Assembly (NCBI RefSeq): GCF_009301415.1
Contig: NZ_CP045073.1
Span: 1-64,000 of the forward strand
DNA: 64,000 bases
Reading direction: 5' to 3'
Source: Paracoccus kondratievae
GTDB lineage: Bacteria > Pseudomonadota > Alphaproteobacteria > Rhodobacterales > Rhodobacteraceae
Below are positions 36,541 through 46,768 of this stretch, one piece after another (within the stretch, counting starts at the first letter, position 1; the number at the start of each line of letters is the position of its first letter). The translations under genes were made by a program, and so were the position numbers. The notes beneath the pieces were generated by a model. It searched no databases, was not told where the DNA came from, and saw only the letters and a list, made by a program, of their open reading frames with translations.

Positions 36541-36963
36541 ATGCCTGACACTCTGCCCTCTTTCTCGCCCTGCGACGCGCTGGTTGCGGTCATGGTGGCA
36601 GTCTCGGCCTCGGATCAGAACCCCCGCACGGCTGAGCTGGTCGCCATTGAGCGCGCGGTGAACCACACCCCTGTCTTTGCCGATTACGACATCGACCGGG
36701 TCCGGGCCGTATCCCAGACTGTCGTGACACTGTTCGAAGAAGAGGACGGGCTTGACGCCCTTTTCGGCCTCGTTCGTCAGGCGCTGCCGGAAAAGATGTT
36801 CGACACCGCCTATGTGCTGGCCTGCGACGTGGCTGCCTCGGACGGCCGTCTGGGCGAGATCGAAGCCGAGATGCTGGCCGAGATCCGGGACCAGTTCGAC
36901 ATCGACCGCCTGCACGCCGCGGCAATTGAGCTTGCCGCCCGCGCCCGCCACAGGGTTCTTTGA
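36541..36963 (+). CDS. TerB-like (tellurite resistance TerB family) protein
   Basis: A 140-residue, all-helical acidic protein. Segments such as ALVAVMVAVSASDQNPRTAELVAIE and YVLACDVAASDGRLGEIEAEML show the two-fold pattern and the acidic metal-binding-like SDGRLGEIE of TerB/DjlA-like folds. The ATG at 36541 is preceded by GGAGAGAAGTG. No other ter genes are near, so a role in tellurite resistance is not implied. It converges with dacB. Confidence 0.75.
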   Translation: MPDTLPSFSPCDALVAVMVAVSASDQNPRTAELVAIERAVNHTPVFADYDIDRVRAVSQTVVTLFEEEDGLDALFGLVRQALPEKMFDTAYVLACDVAASDGRLGEIEAEMLAEIRDQFDIDRLHAAAIELAARARHRVL

Positions 36964-36996
36964 TATCAGCGTCTTATATCTTATTTTTAATCCTGT

Positions 36997-38454
36997 TTAG
37001 AGATTGACCCCCTCGGGCGTCGCGGCGATTGGGGCCGAGGCGGCGAATTCAGCCAGCCAATCCTCGATCAGCGCCTGCTGCAGCGCCTTTGAGCGTTTTG
37101 TCCAGCCCTGCACGCCCTCGGGCAGTTCTTGCCCCTCGGTCGCGGCGCGACGCGGCTCGTCTCCGGTCAGGATGGCAAAGGCCAGTGCCCGCCCCTCTGC
37201 CGCCTGTGCATAGCCAGCAAGGTTCGAGACAAAGTTCAGTGTCCCGGTCTTGGCCTCGACACGGATGTCGCTTTCCTTGCGTTTGCCCTGCGCATCCCGC
37301 AGCGGGATCAGCTTCATCAGCCGGCGCAGGTTGCGCGACTGGCCCGGCCCGGCCATCAGCGCGGCAAGCATGCGGGCATTGACCCGGTTTAGGGGCGACA
37401 GGCCCGAATGGTCGTGAAAGGCAAACTCGCTGTTGATCCCCTGACCGCGTAGCCAGTCCGCCATAGCATGGGCCGAACTTGGCGCATCGCCTGCGCGGCT
37501 CGCAGCAAGGCCAATCACCTCGGCTGTCAGGTTGGTGGAATATTCCAGCATATCCTGCACGATCTGATGCAGAGGAGGGCTTTCGTGACGGGCGATCTCA
37601 ACCCCTTCGGGCAGGATCTCGATCACCTCGGGATTAGGCAAAGCCAGCCCCCGCGCGCGGCAAAGCGTCTGGAACACGTCCCCGGCATAAAGCTCGGGGC
37701 GGCGAACCGGCAGCCAGCGGCTGCCCGAGCGGCCCAGGCTGCGCCGCGCGATAGTCCAGCTCTCCAGCTTGTCGGCGTCATAGGTAAACAGCGGCAGGGA
37801 TCGGTCGACCGCTGTGATTGCAGTGGTATAGGCGCGGGGCGACAGTTTGCGGCCCCGTGCCTCAAGCGACAGCCGATAGCCCTTTTCACCGCGCCGCCAG
37901 TCCAGATGAACGCGGTTAAAGTTCAGGATTATCCCGGAAATCGACGGATTATAGGGCAGATGGACATCCTGCGCCGGGTCCAGCCGCTCGATACGTGGCA
38001 GCGCCCCGCCCCAGACAGCAAAGGTGGTCGGCGGCGTGCGCCCCGCTGCCTTTTCATCAGCCACCGCAGCAGCAGCAAGTTCATCCAGTGCATCGGTATC
38101 AAGCACCGGATCTCCGCCACCTGCGAGGATCAGCGTATTTCCGGCGCGGATCACGCGGGTTGGGAAACGGTGCCCCTCGCCCAGCCGGTCAAGGGCATAA
38201 AGCGCCGTCACCGCCTTCAGCGTGCTTGCCGGGGCCATGGGCTGATCTGCCTGACGTTCAGCCAAGACCTGCCCCGAGATGGGGTCGATCACCGCAAAGG
38301 CCACCACCCCGCCCAGCTTGGCCTCGGTGATCAGCTTTTCAGGCCCAAGGTGCGAGGGCCGGGGAGCAGGCGGCTGTTGCGCCACAGCCATGCGGGGCGT
38401 CAGGGCCAACAGCCCGAGGCCTGCCATGAAGCCACGCCGCGACAATCGGTTCAT
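36997..38454 (-). CDS. dacB: D-alanyl-D-alanine carboxypeptidase/endopeptidase (PBP4, DacB)
   Basis: Periplasmic peptidase of family S13 that trims peptidoglycan. The 485-residue protein has all three penicillin-binding motifs: SxxK in PASTLKAV (about 95–102), SxN in EYSTNLTAEV (about 325–334) and KTG in EAKTGTLNFVSN (about 425–436). The N-terminus [18 protein letters not shown] has a twin-arginine signal rather than a plain Sec signal. The ATG at 38454 shares one base with the nadD stop; the frame is open 45 codons further up inside nadD. Last gene of fhs–nadD–dacB. Confidence 0.92.
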   Translation of the reverse strand: MNRLSRRGFMAGLGLLALTPRMAVAQQPPAPRPSHLGPEKLITEAKLGGVVAFAVIDPISGQVLAERQADQPMAPASTLKAVTALYALDRLGEGHRFPTRVIRAGNTLILAGGGDPVLDTDALDELAAAAVADEKAAGRTPPTTFAVWGGALPRIERLDPAQDVHLPYNPSISGIILNFNRVHLDWRRGEKGYRLSLEARGRKLSPRAYTTAITAVDRSLPLFTYDADKLESWTIARRSLGRSGSRWLPVRRPELYAGDVFQTLCRARGLALPNPEVIEILPEGVEIARHESPPLHQIVQDMLEYSTNLTAEVIGLAASRAGDAPSSAHAMADWLRGQGINSEFAFHDHSGLSPLNRVNARMLAALMAGPGQSRNLRRLMKLIPLRDAQGKRKESDIRVEAKTGTLNFVSNLAGYAQAAEGRALAFAILTGDEPRRAATEGQELPEGVQGWTKRSKALQQALIEDWLAEFAASAPIAATPEGVNL

Positions 38455-39056
38455 CAGTTTCCTTTCGGCCGCCGCGCCCGAATGGCGCTGGAGCTCAGCT
38501 TGTTCAGCGGCAGGTTTATCATCACCCATGCCGGAGTCCCAGAGCGTGCCAGCTGCCGCGCACGCAACCCGGGCAGACGTGCGCGCCACATCAGGCGCGC
38601 CGCACGGGAAAAGCGGGCGGGCATCCTCCAGCCCGGCCGGGCTACAACGCCAATGGGCACGCGCGCGGCGATCTCTTGCCAGCGGTCCCAGCGGTCGAAT
38701 TGCACCAGATTGTCAGCACCCATCAGCCAGACAAAGCGTACGCCGGGATAAAGCCGCTGCAGCGCCGCGATGGTGTCGGCGGTCATGCGGGTACCAAGCT
38801 GTGCCTCGATCCCGGTGATTTCGACACGCGGGTGCTGCATGATCCTCCTCGCGCCAGCGATCCGCTCGGCCAGAGGTGCGGGGCCATGCGCCTTAAGCGG
38901 ATTGCCCGGACTGACCAGCCACCAGATCCGGTCGAGACCAAAGCGCCGCAGCGCCTCTTCGGTGATGTGGACGTGACCCTCATGTGCGGGATCAAAGGAC
39001 CCGCCCAGCAGCCCGACCGTCATGCCGGGCCGGGCGACGGGAAGACCTGCGCGCAT
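38454..39056 (-). CDS. nadD: NadD, nicotinate-nucleotide adenylyltransferase
   Basis: Forms deamido-NAD from nicotinate mononucleotide and ATP. The 200-residue protein has the nucleotidyltransferase motif [17 protein letters not shown] (about 15–31), [16 protein letters not shown] (about 108–123) and the late LSSSAIRAR that matches ISSTxIR. Start could be 39056 or the ATG at 39023 ([11 protein letters not shown]); the first gives a three-base gap to fhs. It overlaps dacB by one base. The expected partner rsfS is not adjacent. Confidence 0.93.
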   Translation of the reverse strand: MRAGLPVARPGMTVGLLGGSFDPAHEGHVHITEEALRRFGLDRIWWLVSPGNPLKAHGPAPLAERIAGARRIMQHPRVEITGIEAQLGTRMTADTIAALQRLYPGVRFVWLMGADNLVQFDRWDRWQEIAARVPIGVVARPGWRMPARFSRAARLMWRARLPGLRARQLARSGTPAWVMINLPLNKLSSSAIRARRPKGN

Positions 39057-39059
39057 CGT

Positions 39060-40727
39060 CTAGAACAGGCCCTGCACGTGACCGTCGGCATCCAGCCCCA
39101 CGCGCAGCGCCGCCGGTTCGCGCGGCAGGCCAGGCATGGTCATGATATCGCCGCAGATCGCCACCACAAAGCCCGCGCCGGCCGAAAGCCGCACCTCGCG
39201 CACCGGGACCGAGAACCCCTCGGGCGCACCAAGCGCATGGGGATCCGCGGAAAAGGAATACTGCGTCTTGGCCATGCAGACAGGCAGATTGCCGTGGCCC
39301 GCTGCCTCCCATTCGGCAAGGCGTTCAAGGATATGGGGGGCGAAGTCGACATGATCGGCGCGATATATGCGGCGGCAGATGGTCTGGATCTTTTCGGCCA
39401 GAGGCATCCCGTCAGGATAGATCGGGGCGAAATCTGCGCCACCTTCGGCCAGATCGACCACGGTGCGGGCCAGATCCTCGGCCCCTTTGCCGCCTTCGGC
39501 CCAGTGACGGCACAGCACCGCCTGCACGCCATGACCACGGCAATAGGCGGTCAATGCCCCGATCTCGGCCTGAGTGTCCGTGGCGAAATGGTTTATCGCC
39601 ACCACCACCGGCAAGCCGAATTGGCGCAGGTTCTCGATATGGCGGCCAAGGTTGGCACAGCCCGTGCGCAGGGCGGCGACGTTTTCGGCCCCCAGATCGG
39701 CGCGCGCCACCCCTCCGTTCATCTTGAGCGCGCGCACCGTTGCCACCAGCACCGCCGCATCGGGGCGCAGCCCCGCCAGACGGCATTTGATGTCAAGAAA
39801 CTTTTCGGCCCCCAGATCGGCGCCGAACCCCGCTTCGGTCACAACGTAATCTGACAGCGCCAACGCCGTGCGCGTCGCCATGACCGAGTTGCAGCCATGG
39901 GCGATATTGGCAAAGGGCCCGCCATGAACCAGCGCCGGGTTGTTCTCGATGGTCTGGACAAGGTTGGGTTGCAGCGCGTCGCGCAGCAGGACGGTCATCG
40001 CCCCATCGGCGCCCAGATCGCGTGCCGTCACTGGCTGGCGGTCGAAGGTCTGGCCGATGATGATGCGGCCAAGACGCTCTTGCAAATCGGCCAGATCCGA
40101 GGCGAGGCACAGGATCGCCATCACCTCAGAGGCGACGGTAATGTCAAAGCCGCATTCGCGCGGCACGCCGTTCGCCGGGCCGCCAAGTGCCACCACTACT
40201 TGCCGCAACACCCGGTCGTTCATGTCCATCACCCGCCGCCATGTTACCCGGCGCGGGTCGATGCGCAGCGCATTGCCCCAATGAATGTGGTTGTCGATCA
40301 TCGCGGCCAGCAGATTGTGCGCGGTGGTAATGGCGTGGAAATCGCCGGTGAAGTGCAGGTTCATGTCCTCCATCGGCACGACCTGCGCACGCCCGCCACC
40401 GGCGGCACCGCCCTTCATCCCGAAATTCGGCCCCAGTGAGGCCTCGCGGATGCAGATGGTCGCCCGCTTGCCGATCCGGTTCAGGGCATCGCCCAGACCA
40501 ACGGTAGTGGTGGTCTTGCCCTCGCCCGCAGGCGTCGGGTTGATGGCGGTGACAAGGATCAGCCGGCCCTGTGGCCTGCCCCCGAGCCCCGCGATACAGT
40601 CATGGGTGATCTTGGCCTTGTCATGACCATAGGGCAGGAAATCGGCCTCGCTCAGCCCCAATTTGGCGGCGATCTGCGCGATCGGCAGTTTGCGCGCCTC
40701 GCGGGCGATCTGGATATCCGACTTCAT
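39060..40727 (-). CDS. fhs: Formate–tetrahydrofolate ligase
   Basis: ATP-dependent synthesis of 10-formyl-tetrahydrofolate from formate. The 555-residue length is standard. Motifs are the ATP-binding [18 protein letters not shown] (about 65–82), [37 protein letters not shown] and [18 protein letters not shown] [19 protein letters not shown]. Two consecutive ATGs occur; the second (40727) is chosen because GGGAG lies six bases upstream. First gene of a probable operon with nadD and dacB. Together with fdhA further along it adds to formate and C1 handling. Confidence 0.96.
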   Translation of the reverse strand: MKSDIQIAREARKLPIAQIAAKLGLSEADFLPYGHDKAKITHDCIAGLGGRPQGRLILVTAINPTPAGEGKTTTTVGLGDALNRIGKRATICIREASLGPNFGMKGGAAGGGRAQVVPMEDMNLHFTGDFHAITTAHNLLAAMIDNHIHWGNALRIDPRRVTWRRVMDMNDRVLRQVVVALGGPANGVPRECGFDITVASEVMAILCLASDLADLQERLGRIIIGQTFDRQPVTARDLGADGAMTVLLRDALQPNLVQTIENNPALVHGGPFANIAHGCNSVMATRTALALSDYVVTEAGFGADLGAEKFLDIKCRLAGLRPDAAVLVATVRALKMNGGVARADLGAENVAALRTGCANLGRHIENLRQFGLPVVVAINHFATDTQAEIGALTAYCRGHGVQAVLCRHWAEGGKGAEDLARTVVDLAEGGADFAPIYPDGMPLAEKIQTICRRIYRADHVDFAPHILERLAEWEAAGHGNLPVCMAKTQYSFSADPHALGAPEGFSVPVREVRLSAGAGFVVAICGDIMTMPGLPREPAALRVGLDADGHVQGLF

Positions 40728-40802
40728 CATCACTCCCTGGTTTGAGGCGGACAGTTGAGCGGCTTGCGCGGGCCAAGGCAAGCCCCGCCATGATCTCAGC
40801 CC

Positions 40803-41936
40803 CTAGCGCAAGCCCGGCTGTGACCGCAAGCGTGGCAGCCATTTCCCGCGCCGCATCCAGACAGCAGCAAGGGCCCAGAAAGCGGTGATCAGCCACAGAT
40901 CAATGGCCAGACGCAACCAGATATTGGCCGGACCGGGCGGCACGGTCATGTCAAGCGCGTCGCCCCAGATCGACAGCATGACGCAGACGACAAAAGAATA
41001 AAGCCCGCCACGCCCGATTTCGGCCAGCACTTCGCCAAAACGGGTAGCGGCAAGCCAGGCAAAGGGCCGCGCCAGCGGCACAGCCACCACCCAGCTTGCA
41101 GCAAGAATGGCGATGAAGCGCATGAAATCCAACGACCATTTGTCGATCTTGCCAGTGACCTGGCGCAGGGTCTCGGTAATCGGCTTTGCCGGGGCGCCTA
41201 TCTTCCAGCTGATGACAATGGTCAGGCTGAAAAGCAGGATCGCGACCGAGATCGTGGTCAGGATCGCCGAATGGCGGCGCAGCACCGGCATGATGCGGTC
41301 ACGGAATGCCCCCATAGCGATGCCGGAAAAGAACAGCATCTGCCAGCCAAAGGGGTTGAAAAGCAGCCCAGGCCCCGGCCGCTGGTTTGGAATCAGCGCG
41401 TTCAACGGTTCGGCAAACAGCCAGACCGCGACCGACACGGCCATGGCAGGAAAGGGCCAGCGCAGCAGGAATGGCACGGTAACCGGTACGGTTGCGATCA
41501 GCAGCACGTAAAGCGCCAGCACATCCAGCAGGTTCGGCTGCATCCACATCAGCGCGACGGTGGCGACATAGCCGATGGGATGTTCAAAGATCCAGCGCGC
41601 ATACTGGAACCATACTGCTGTATGGTTCATCTGCAGCTTGAAGAGCAAAGCCGAGAACAGCGCCAGCAGGATCGCCCCGGCGATCAGCGCCAGCCAGACC
41701 TGCGCGGCGCGACGCAGAAAGCGGATCTGGGCCGCCCATCGCCCCTCACGTGCCTCGATCTTGACCCAGACCAGGCCGACGAGGAAACCCGACAGCAGCA
41801 CGAAAAGCTCGGCTGCGTCAAAGACGGCGAAATTGGTCAGCGTCACGTTGCGCAGCACGCCGATGGGCATATGATCCAGCATGATGCAGACCAGCGCATA
41901 GCCGCGCAGCATATCAAGGGCGGGGATCCGTCTCAT
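40803..41936 (-). CDS. opgC: OpgC, succinyltransferase for periplasmic glucans
   Basis: Inner-membrane acyltransferase that adds succinyl groups to osmoregulated periplasmic glucans. The 377-residue protein starts with RIPALDMLRGYALVCIMLDH, the OpgC signature, and has about ten helices (for example FVLLSGFLVGLVWV and WLALIAGAILLALFSALLF). Its start overlaps the opgH stop by four bases, so it belongs to the opgG–opgH–opgC operon. The protein ends in a basic cytoplasmic tail. Confidence 0.92.
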   Translation of the reverse strand: MRRIPALDMLRGYALVCIMLDHMPIGVLRNVTLTNFAVFDAAELFVLLSGFLVGLVWVKIEAREGRWAAQIRFLRRAAQVWLALIAGAILLALFSALLFKLQMNHTAVWFQYARWIFEHPIGYVATVALMWMQPNLLDVLALYVLLIATVPVTVPFLLRWPFPAMAVSVAVWLFAEPLNALIPNQRPGPGLLFNPFGWQMLFFSGIAMGAFRDRIMPVLRRHSAILTTISVAILLFSLTIVISWKIGAPAKPITETLRQVTGKIDKWSLDFMRFIAILAASWVVAVPLARPFAWLAATRFGEVLAEIGRGGLYSFVVCVMLSIWGDALDMTVPPGPANIWLRLAIDLWLITAFWALAAVWMRRGKWLPRLRSQPGLR

Positions 41937-44122
41937 TGCGGCAGCTTTGCGAATGTTTCTATCAGTGCCCGGCTTTCCAACAGCGCCAGCTGTTCGGCGG
42001 GGCTAAGGAAATTCAGCGCCTCGGCCTGTGAGGTAGCATGGGCGATCTTGGCCTCGGCCGCGATGGCGTTCAGGCGGTCTTTGACCGGGCTGTCCGGGTT
42101 TTCAGGCAAAAGCGCCATGATCCGCGACCGCAGGGCCGGATTACGCCCAAGAAGGGTCAGTCCCCCTTCTCGTGGCAGAGTGCCGCTGATGCGGAACTCA
42201 AGCGCATGGGCGGCGGTCAGCATCTCGGGCGCCTCTCGCTCTTCGGGGGTGACGAGCAGACCTTGGCGACGTGCCCAGCGGCCAAAGACCGGGCTGGCGG
42301 ACCAGCGCGAGGTCATGGGCGACAGGATCAGCCCGGCAAGAATCGGCGACAGCCAGATCAGCTGCCAGGGGGCCAGGAAAGCCAGCACCACCAGTGTCGC
42401 GGTGCCGGTGATGACATGGATGGCGTGGCGGCGCAGCACCACCCCCCAAGGCGGCATCTGGCCCGCGCGGACCTGTGCCTCCCATCCGGAATCACGGCCA
42501 CGCAGGATCTCAAGGATCTGTCGGGTCTGGATCAGCATCTGCACCGGCGCGATCAGGGCGGACAGTACGATCTCGAAAATGGCCGAGGCCAAAAGCCGTA
42601 CATTGCCGCCCGAATTCCGTGCCAAAGGCCGCAGCCATGCGCGAAGGATGGCGATGAATTTCGGCACCAGCAGAAAGGACATGGCGGCGATGAACAGCCA
42701 CAGCATCCGTACCGGGTCAAAGGTCGGCCAGGTCGGGAACAGCTGATAGGTCTGCGGGAAATAATCCGGCCGCGACAACAGCACATTGGCCGACAGCGCC
42801 AGCCCGACAAGGATCATCGCCAGCCAGATCGGCGACATCAGAAAGCCGAGGATGCCGATGACAAAATGCACGCGGCTGATCCAGGCAAAGCCGCGCGAAA
42901 AGATCAGGCGCGCGTGCTGCAGATTGCCCTGCGCCCAGCGACGTTCGCGCACAGCCATGTCCAGCAGTGTGGGCGGACAGCCTTCAAAGCTTTGGCGCAG
43001 GTCGTGGTCCAGCCGTACCTTCCAGCCCGCCCGGCGCAGCAGCGCGGCCTCGACAAAGTCATGGCTCAGGATGGTGCCGCCAAATGGGGGCTTGCCCGGC
43101 AGTTCCGGCAGGCCGCAGCATTGCGCAAAGGCGCTGACCCGGATCATGGCATTGTGGCCCCAGAAATTGCCGCTGTTGCCCGACCAAGCCGCAACCCCGC
43201 GGGCAATCGCGGGACCATAGATGCGACCGGCGAACTGGGTCAGCCGCGCAAAAATGGTCTGGCCGCCGACCAGCATCGGCATGGTCTGGATAAGCCCGAT
43301 GGCCGGATCGGCGTTCATCCGCGCGGACAGCGCCCGGATCGTCTCGGCCCCCACGATGCTATCGGCATCAAGCACGACCATCTGGTCATAGCGCCCGCCC
43401 CAGCGACTGACGAATTCGCCCACATTGCCGGCCTTGCGACCCTTGTTGCTGCGCCGACGGCGATACCAGACCGGCACCGGGGAAATATCGCGAAGACGGC
43501 TGATTGCAGCCATTTCCTCTAAAACGGAATCCGGCTCACGGCTGTCAGACAGCACAAAGATCTCGGCGCGTTCGCCCAGACCCACGCGATAAAGATCCCG
43601 CGCCAGAGCAGCCAGCAGCCCCGCCGTGGCTGCAGCGTCTTCGTGATAGACCGGCATGATCACGGCGATTTTTGCATCATTAGGCCCTTCGGGCGTGCGC
43701 AAGGGTCGCGCGAAAAGCCCCGAGATCATCGAGGTGAACGAGAACCCGACCCAGGTAAAGGTCAGCGCAAAAAGCACCAGCAGCACCGATTGCAGCCAGG
43801 TCATGTTGGCGCCAAAGCTCAGCACCATCTGACGCCAGCCGATCCACGCGATCACAGCCGCGCCGCCAAAGGCAACCAGTCGGGCAAGGATCGTGCCTGG
43901 CGAGGGCCAGCCACTGTCTGGGCCTTGTGGCGGGCGGGCGCGAAAGTCCTGCTCGGGCATCTCCAGCGGAGCCTCGGGCGGGGTTGCGGGGCCTCTGGAC
44001 TGCGACAGTCCAAGTGTTTCCCAGCTTTCTTCGGCGGAAAGCGGCAGGTTGCGGATCTCGCTGGCCGGGGACGATCCCGGCGGGCTTGATATGCTGCTCA
44101 CGTCGCTCACTCGCGGGTCCAA
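41933..44122 (-). CDS. opgH: OpgH, periplasmic glucan glucosyltransferase
   Basis: Inner-membrane family 2 glycosyltransferase that makes the beta-1,2 backbone of osmoregulated periplasmic glucans from UDP-glucose. The 729 residues comprise a soluble N-terminus, two helices (about 88–130), the catalytic domain with VIMPVYHEDAAA, VLDADSIVG (DxD), SHDFVEAALLRRAGW and the RERRWAQGN product-site motif, then five to six helices. Shorter than E. coli OpgH (847) but in the alphaproteobacterial range. Its start overlaps the opgG stop by 16 bases and its stop overlaps the opgC start by four. Confidence 0.95.
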   Translation of the reverse strand: MDPRVSDVSSISSPPGSSPASEIRNLPLSAEESWETLGLSQSRGPATPPEAPLEMPEQDFRARPPQGPDSGWPSPGTILARLVAFGGAAVIAWIGWRQMVLSFGANMTWLQSVLLVLFALTFTWVGFSFTSMISGLFARPLRTPEGPNDAKIAVIMPVYHEDAAATAGLLAALARDLYRVGLGERAEIFVLSDSREPDSVLEEMAAISRLRDISPVPVWYRRRRSNKGRKAGNVGEFVSRWGGRYDQMVVLDADSIVGAETIRALSARMNADPAIGLIQTMPMLVGGQTIFARLTQFAGRIYGPAIARGVAAWSGNSGNFWGHNAMIRVSAFAQCCGLPELPGKPPFGGTILSHDFVEAALLRRAGWKVRLDHDLRQSFEGCPPTLLDMAVRERRWAQGNLQHARLIFSRGFAWISRVHFVIGILGFLMSPIWLAMILVGLALSANVLLSRPDYFPQTYQLFPTWPTFDPVRMLWLFIAAMSFLLVPKFIAILRAWLRPLARNSGGNVRLLASAIFEIVLSALIAPVQMLIQTRQILEILRGRDSGWEAQVRAGQMPPWGVVLRRHAIHVITGTATLVVLAFLAPWQLIWLSPILAGLILSPMTSRWSASPVFGRWARRQGLLVTPEEREAPEMLTAAHALEFRISGTLPREGGLTLLGRNPALRSRIMALLPENPDSPVKDRLNAIAAEAKIAHATSQAEALNFLSPAEQLALLESRALIETFAKLPQ

Positions 44123-45666
44123 CGGGCAATCCAGGTTTCGCTAAGCGCCCCGCCAGGGCCGTTCAGCACTGCCGAAAGGTCAGCGAATTTGGCCCCTTCG
44201 GGCAGGTATTCAAAGGCCAGCCGCATCCGCCCCTGTTCGGGCAGTCGCAACAGGTAGCTGTGCCCGATCCGCCCTGCCGAGGCGCGGATCTGCGGCACAG
44301 GATCCTCGGCACCAAACAGGCCCAGGTCGAAATCGACGATATACGAACGGGCGTTGGAATTGTTCACCGCCCGACCCGACATGGTCTCGACGACCCGTGA
44401 AATTGGTGCACTATCAGGAACTTCTGATGAGAATGTCAGGATATAGTTGAAGTCATATCGACTGCCGCCCAGCAGCGGGTCCGATGGCTGCCAGAACGCG
44501 ACGACATTGTCGTTGAATTCGTTATCGACCGGAATTTCGACCAGCGTGACGGTGCCCTTGCCCCAGCTGTCCTGTGGTGCGATCCAGGCCGAGGGGCGCT
44601 TTTCGTAACGCGCCTCGGCATCCTTATAGGATTCAAAGTCGCGCGCCCGCTGCGCCAGGCCAAAGCCCAGCGGATCATGGTCCATAAAGGCCGAGATTTG
44701 CAGCGTGCCGTGGCCGGAAAGCACGCGCCACAGCCGCTGTTCGCCGCCTGTCAGCATCTGCAGCCCGTCGCTGTCATGAACGGCGGTGCGGTAATCGTCG
44801 ACGCGTGAACGGTCGGTCGGGCCGAACCAATACATCGAGGTCAGCGGCGCGATGCCGATATTGCGCATCTCTTGCCGCGGGAACAATGCGACGCGCGTGT
44901 CAAAGATCGTCTCGGCACCGGGAGTGATGCGGAATTCGTAAGCGCCCGACACCGAGCGGCTGTCGAGCAGCGCGTAGATCAGGACCGAACGGTCCTGTTC
45001 GCTGGGCTTGTGGATCCAGAACGCCCGAAACAGCGGGAATTCCTCGCCTTCGGCGCTGCCAGTGCCGATGGCAAGGCCGCGCGCAGAAAGGCCGTACAGC
45101 GTGCCCCGCGACACTGCGCGGAAATAGCTTGCGCCCTGAAAGACCGCGATCTCGTCCATGACATCGGGACGGTTCAGCGGCGCGCGCAGGCGGAAACCCG
45201 ACCAGCCCATGCTGCCGATCGTTTCGTAATCGACGCCATCGGGGAATTGCGCAGGGTCGAAATCGAACATGTGCGGGTCGAATTTCAGCGGAATCACCAC
45301 GCCTTCGTCGACCAGATTGATATCGACCGGCTCGCGGTAGATCGCCCCCGGGGGCAACAGGTCCAGCGCGAAATCGCGGCTGCCGGCCCATGGATCGCGG
45401 TCGCGGCGAAAGCGGATGCCGCGATACTGGTCATAACTCAGATTGGCGAAACTGCCGACCAGCTCGGTTCCCGGTTGCTGGTACGGATTGGCGGCCAACT
45501 CTCTGGCCATCTCTGCCACATCCTCAAAGCCAAAGGGCTTGGGCTCGGCTGCTGCCTGCGCCTCTTCAGGCAGCTCTTGCGCGACTGCCGCCCCCAGCGA
45601 GGAAGACAGCGCGTTGACTGCCGTCATAGCTGCACCGGCACAAAGAACAAATTCTCGACGACGCAT
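44107..45666 (-). CDS. opgG: OpgG, periplasmic glucan biosynthesis protein
   Basis: Periplasmic protein needed for glucan branching and release, 519 residues. The signal MRRREFVLCAGAAMTAV … AVAQE begins with RRREF, which could be a twin-arginine motif. Family sequence includes YDQYRGIRFRRDRDPWAG, FQGASYFRAVSRGTLYGLSARGLAIGT and LTSMYWFGPTDR, then the Ig-like C-terminal domain. OpgG and OpgD paralogues are similar; position next to opgH supports OpgG. First gene of the opgG–H–C operon. Confidence 0.95.
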   Translation of the reverse strand: MRRREFVLCAGAAMTAVNALSSSLGAAVAQELPEEAQAAAEPKPFGFEDVAEMARELAANPYQQPGTELVGSFANLSYDQYRGIRFRRDRDPWAGSRDFALDLLPPGAIYREPVDINLVDEGVVIPLKFDPHMFDFDPAQFPDGVDYETIGSMGWSGFRLRAPLNRPDVMDEIAVFQGASYFRAVSRGTLYGLSARGLAIGTGSAEGEEFPLFRAFWIHKPSEQDRSVLIYALLDSRSVSGAYEFRITPGAETIFDTRVALFPRQEMRNIGIAPLTSMYWFGPTDRSRVDDYRTAVHDSDGLQMLTGGEQRLWRVLSGHGTLQISAFMDHDPLGFGLAQRARDFESYKDAEARYEKRPSAWIAPQDSWGKGTVTLVEIPVDNEFNDNVVAFWQPSDPLLGGSRYDFNYILTFSSEVPDSAPISRVVETMSGRAVNNSNARSYIVDFDLGLFGAEDPVPQIRASAGRIGHSYLLRLPEQGRMRLAFEYLPEGAKFADLSAVLNGPGGALSETWIARWTRE

Positions 45667-45801
45667 TGACCAACCCCAGTTTCGGGCAGAAAGGCCCGGA
45701 AATTCCGAGCGGATTTCGCATTGCCGCGCCGATCAGGCAAGCCTTTTCGCGCCGAAAGGCAAGCTCTTGCCAAGAGTTGATCGCATTCGTCCGATAAATG
45801 A

Positions 45802-45828
45802 GCCGCGCGGGCGCATAACCCGCGCGGC
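45802..45828 (-). terminator. Candidate terminator after the PepSY-like gene
   Basis: GCCGCGCGGG and CCCGCGCGGC pair perfectly over ten bases with a seven-base loop. It lies 22 bases beyond the stop of the minus-strand PepSY-like gene. The following T-run is weak (CTCATTTATC). Confidence 0.55.
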
Positions 45829-45849
45829 CTGCTCGACGGTAAATCCCGC

Positions 45850-46695
45850 CTATTGATTGATTTCCCGCATCACTTCGCCTTTCGGGCTTAGCTCGACCGT
45901 TACCGGCTCACCCTCAGGGTTGACGGCGCGTGCCGCGAGTCGCGGCCCGTCCTGCATGATTTCGCCGATGCGGCTGTAGCCGGCCGAGGCAAGTTCGCGG
46001 CGCAGGCCGTCGTGGTTGATCTGCTCGGGCGAGAGTGCGCCCTGACGCTCGGGCGCGTCACCTGCGGGCGGCGGAGGCGGAGGCATGTCGCCCTCTGGTC
46101 CCCCGCGGCCGTGACGCGGACCTGGCCCCCAATCGCCGCGGTGACGGTCATGGCCGCCTTTCCAGTGGTGATGATGGCGCTTGCCGTGCCAGCCCTTGTC
46201 GCGTTCCGCCTCGCCCCTGCCAAATCGCAGCAGGGTGCCGTCCTGGGCGAAAGCGGCGCGGATCTTGTTGCCTTCGTCATCCTGCCCCGCGAGTGCTACC
46301 CCACGCTCGCCCGAGAACACGGCCTTGAGCTTGCCCAGCTCGCCGAACACGGCATTGTCGCGCACCGATTGGGGGACAAGCTGGGTGGTCAGCGTTTCGG
46401 GCAGAACGGCCTCGCCCCGGGCGCGCAGGCCGCGCAGCTCGCCTTTGTCGTCGAGCATGGCGTCGATCTGCGTGCCATCGGCCAGCTTGCCCTCGACGCG
46501 GCTGCTGCCACGCGGGCCGCGTTTGCTTTTCACATCGGTCAGCCCGGCGTCCTGCAGGACCTTGGGCAGCGTGACCGGCGCCTGCGCCTCGGCGGCGGGG
46601 GGCTGTGCGGGCTGTGCCTCCTGCGCCAGCACCGGCGCCGCCAGCACTGCCAGCAGGGCGGAGACTGCGATCGAGGTCGAGAGTTTTCTGCTCAT
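45850..46695 (-). CDS. Periplasmic PepSY-like protein with His/Gly-rich linker
   Basis: A 281-residue exported protein. The Sec signal is MSRKLSTSIAVSALLAVLAAPVLA. The mature part has two PepSY-like stretches: TLPKVLQDAGLTDVKSKRG…IDAMLDDKGELRG near residue 45, and LRRELASAGYSRIGEIMQDG…VELSPKGEVM at the end. Between them lies a low-complexity segment rich in His, Gly, Arg and Pro (GKRHHHHWKGGHDRHRGDW, then a proline run). The His cluster could bind metal. The ATG at 46695 has AAGGAAC upstream. It is divergent from a small periplasmic protein and a two-component system, which probably controls it. Confidence 0.75.
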   Translation of the reverse strand: MSRKLSTSIAVSALLAVLAAPVLAQEAQPAQPPAAEAQAPVTLPKVLQDAGLTDVKSKRGPRGSSRVEGKLADGTQIDAMLDDKGELRGLRARGEAVLPETLTTQLVPQSVRDNAVFGELGKLKAVFSGERGVALAGQDDEGNKIRAAFAQDGTLLRFGRGEAERDKGWHGKRHHHHWKGGHDRHRGDWGPGPRHGRGGPEGDMPPPPPPAGDAPERQGALSPEQINHDGLRRELASAGYSRIGEIMQDGPRLAARAVNPEGEPVTVELSPKGEVMREINQ

Positions 46696-46768
46696 CTCTG
46701 GTTCCTTCCTTCGCGGGGCATCCTGATCGGCCCCTGACGAATCGGTCAATAGCCTGCCGCGAACCAAC

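Noticed and set aside
36541-36963. Tellurite resistance locus
   Set aside because: Only a single TerB-like gene is present; no terZ, terD, terC or terA neighbours, so the name gives no function.
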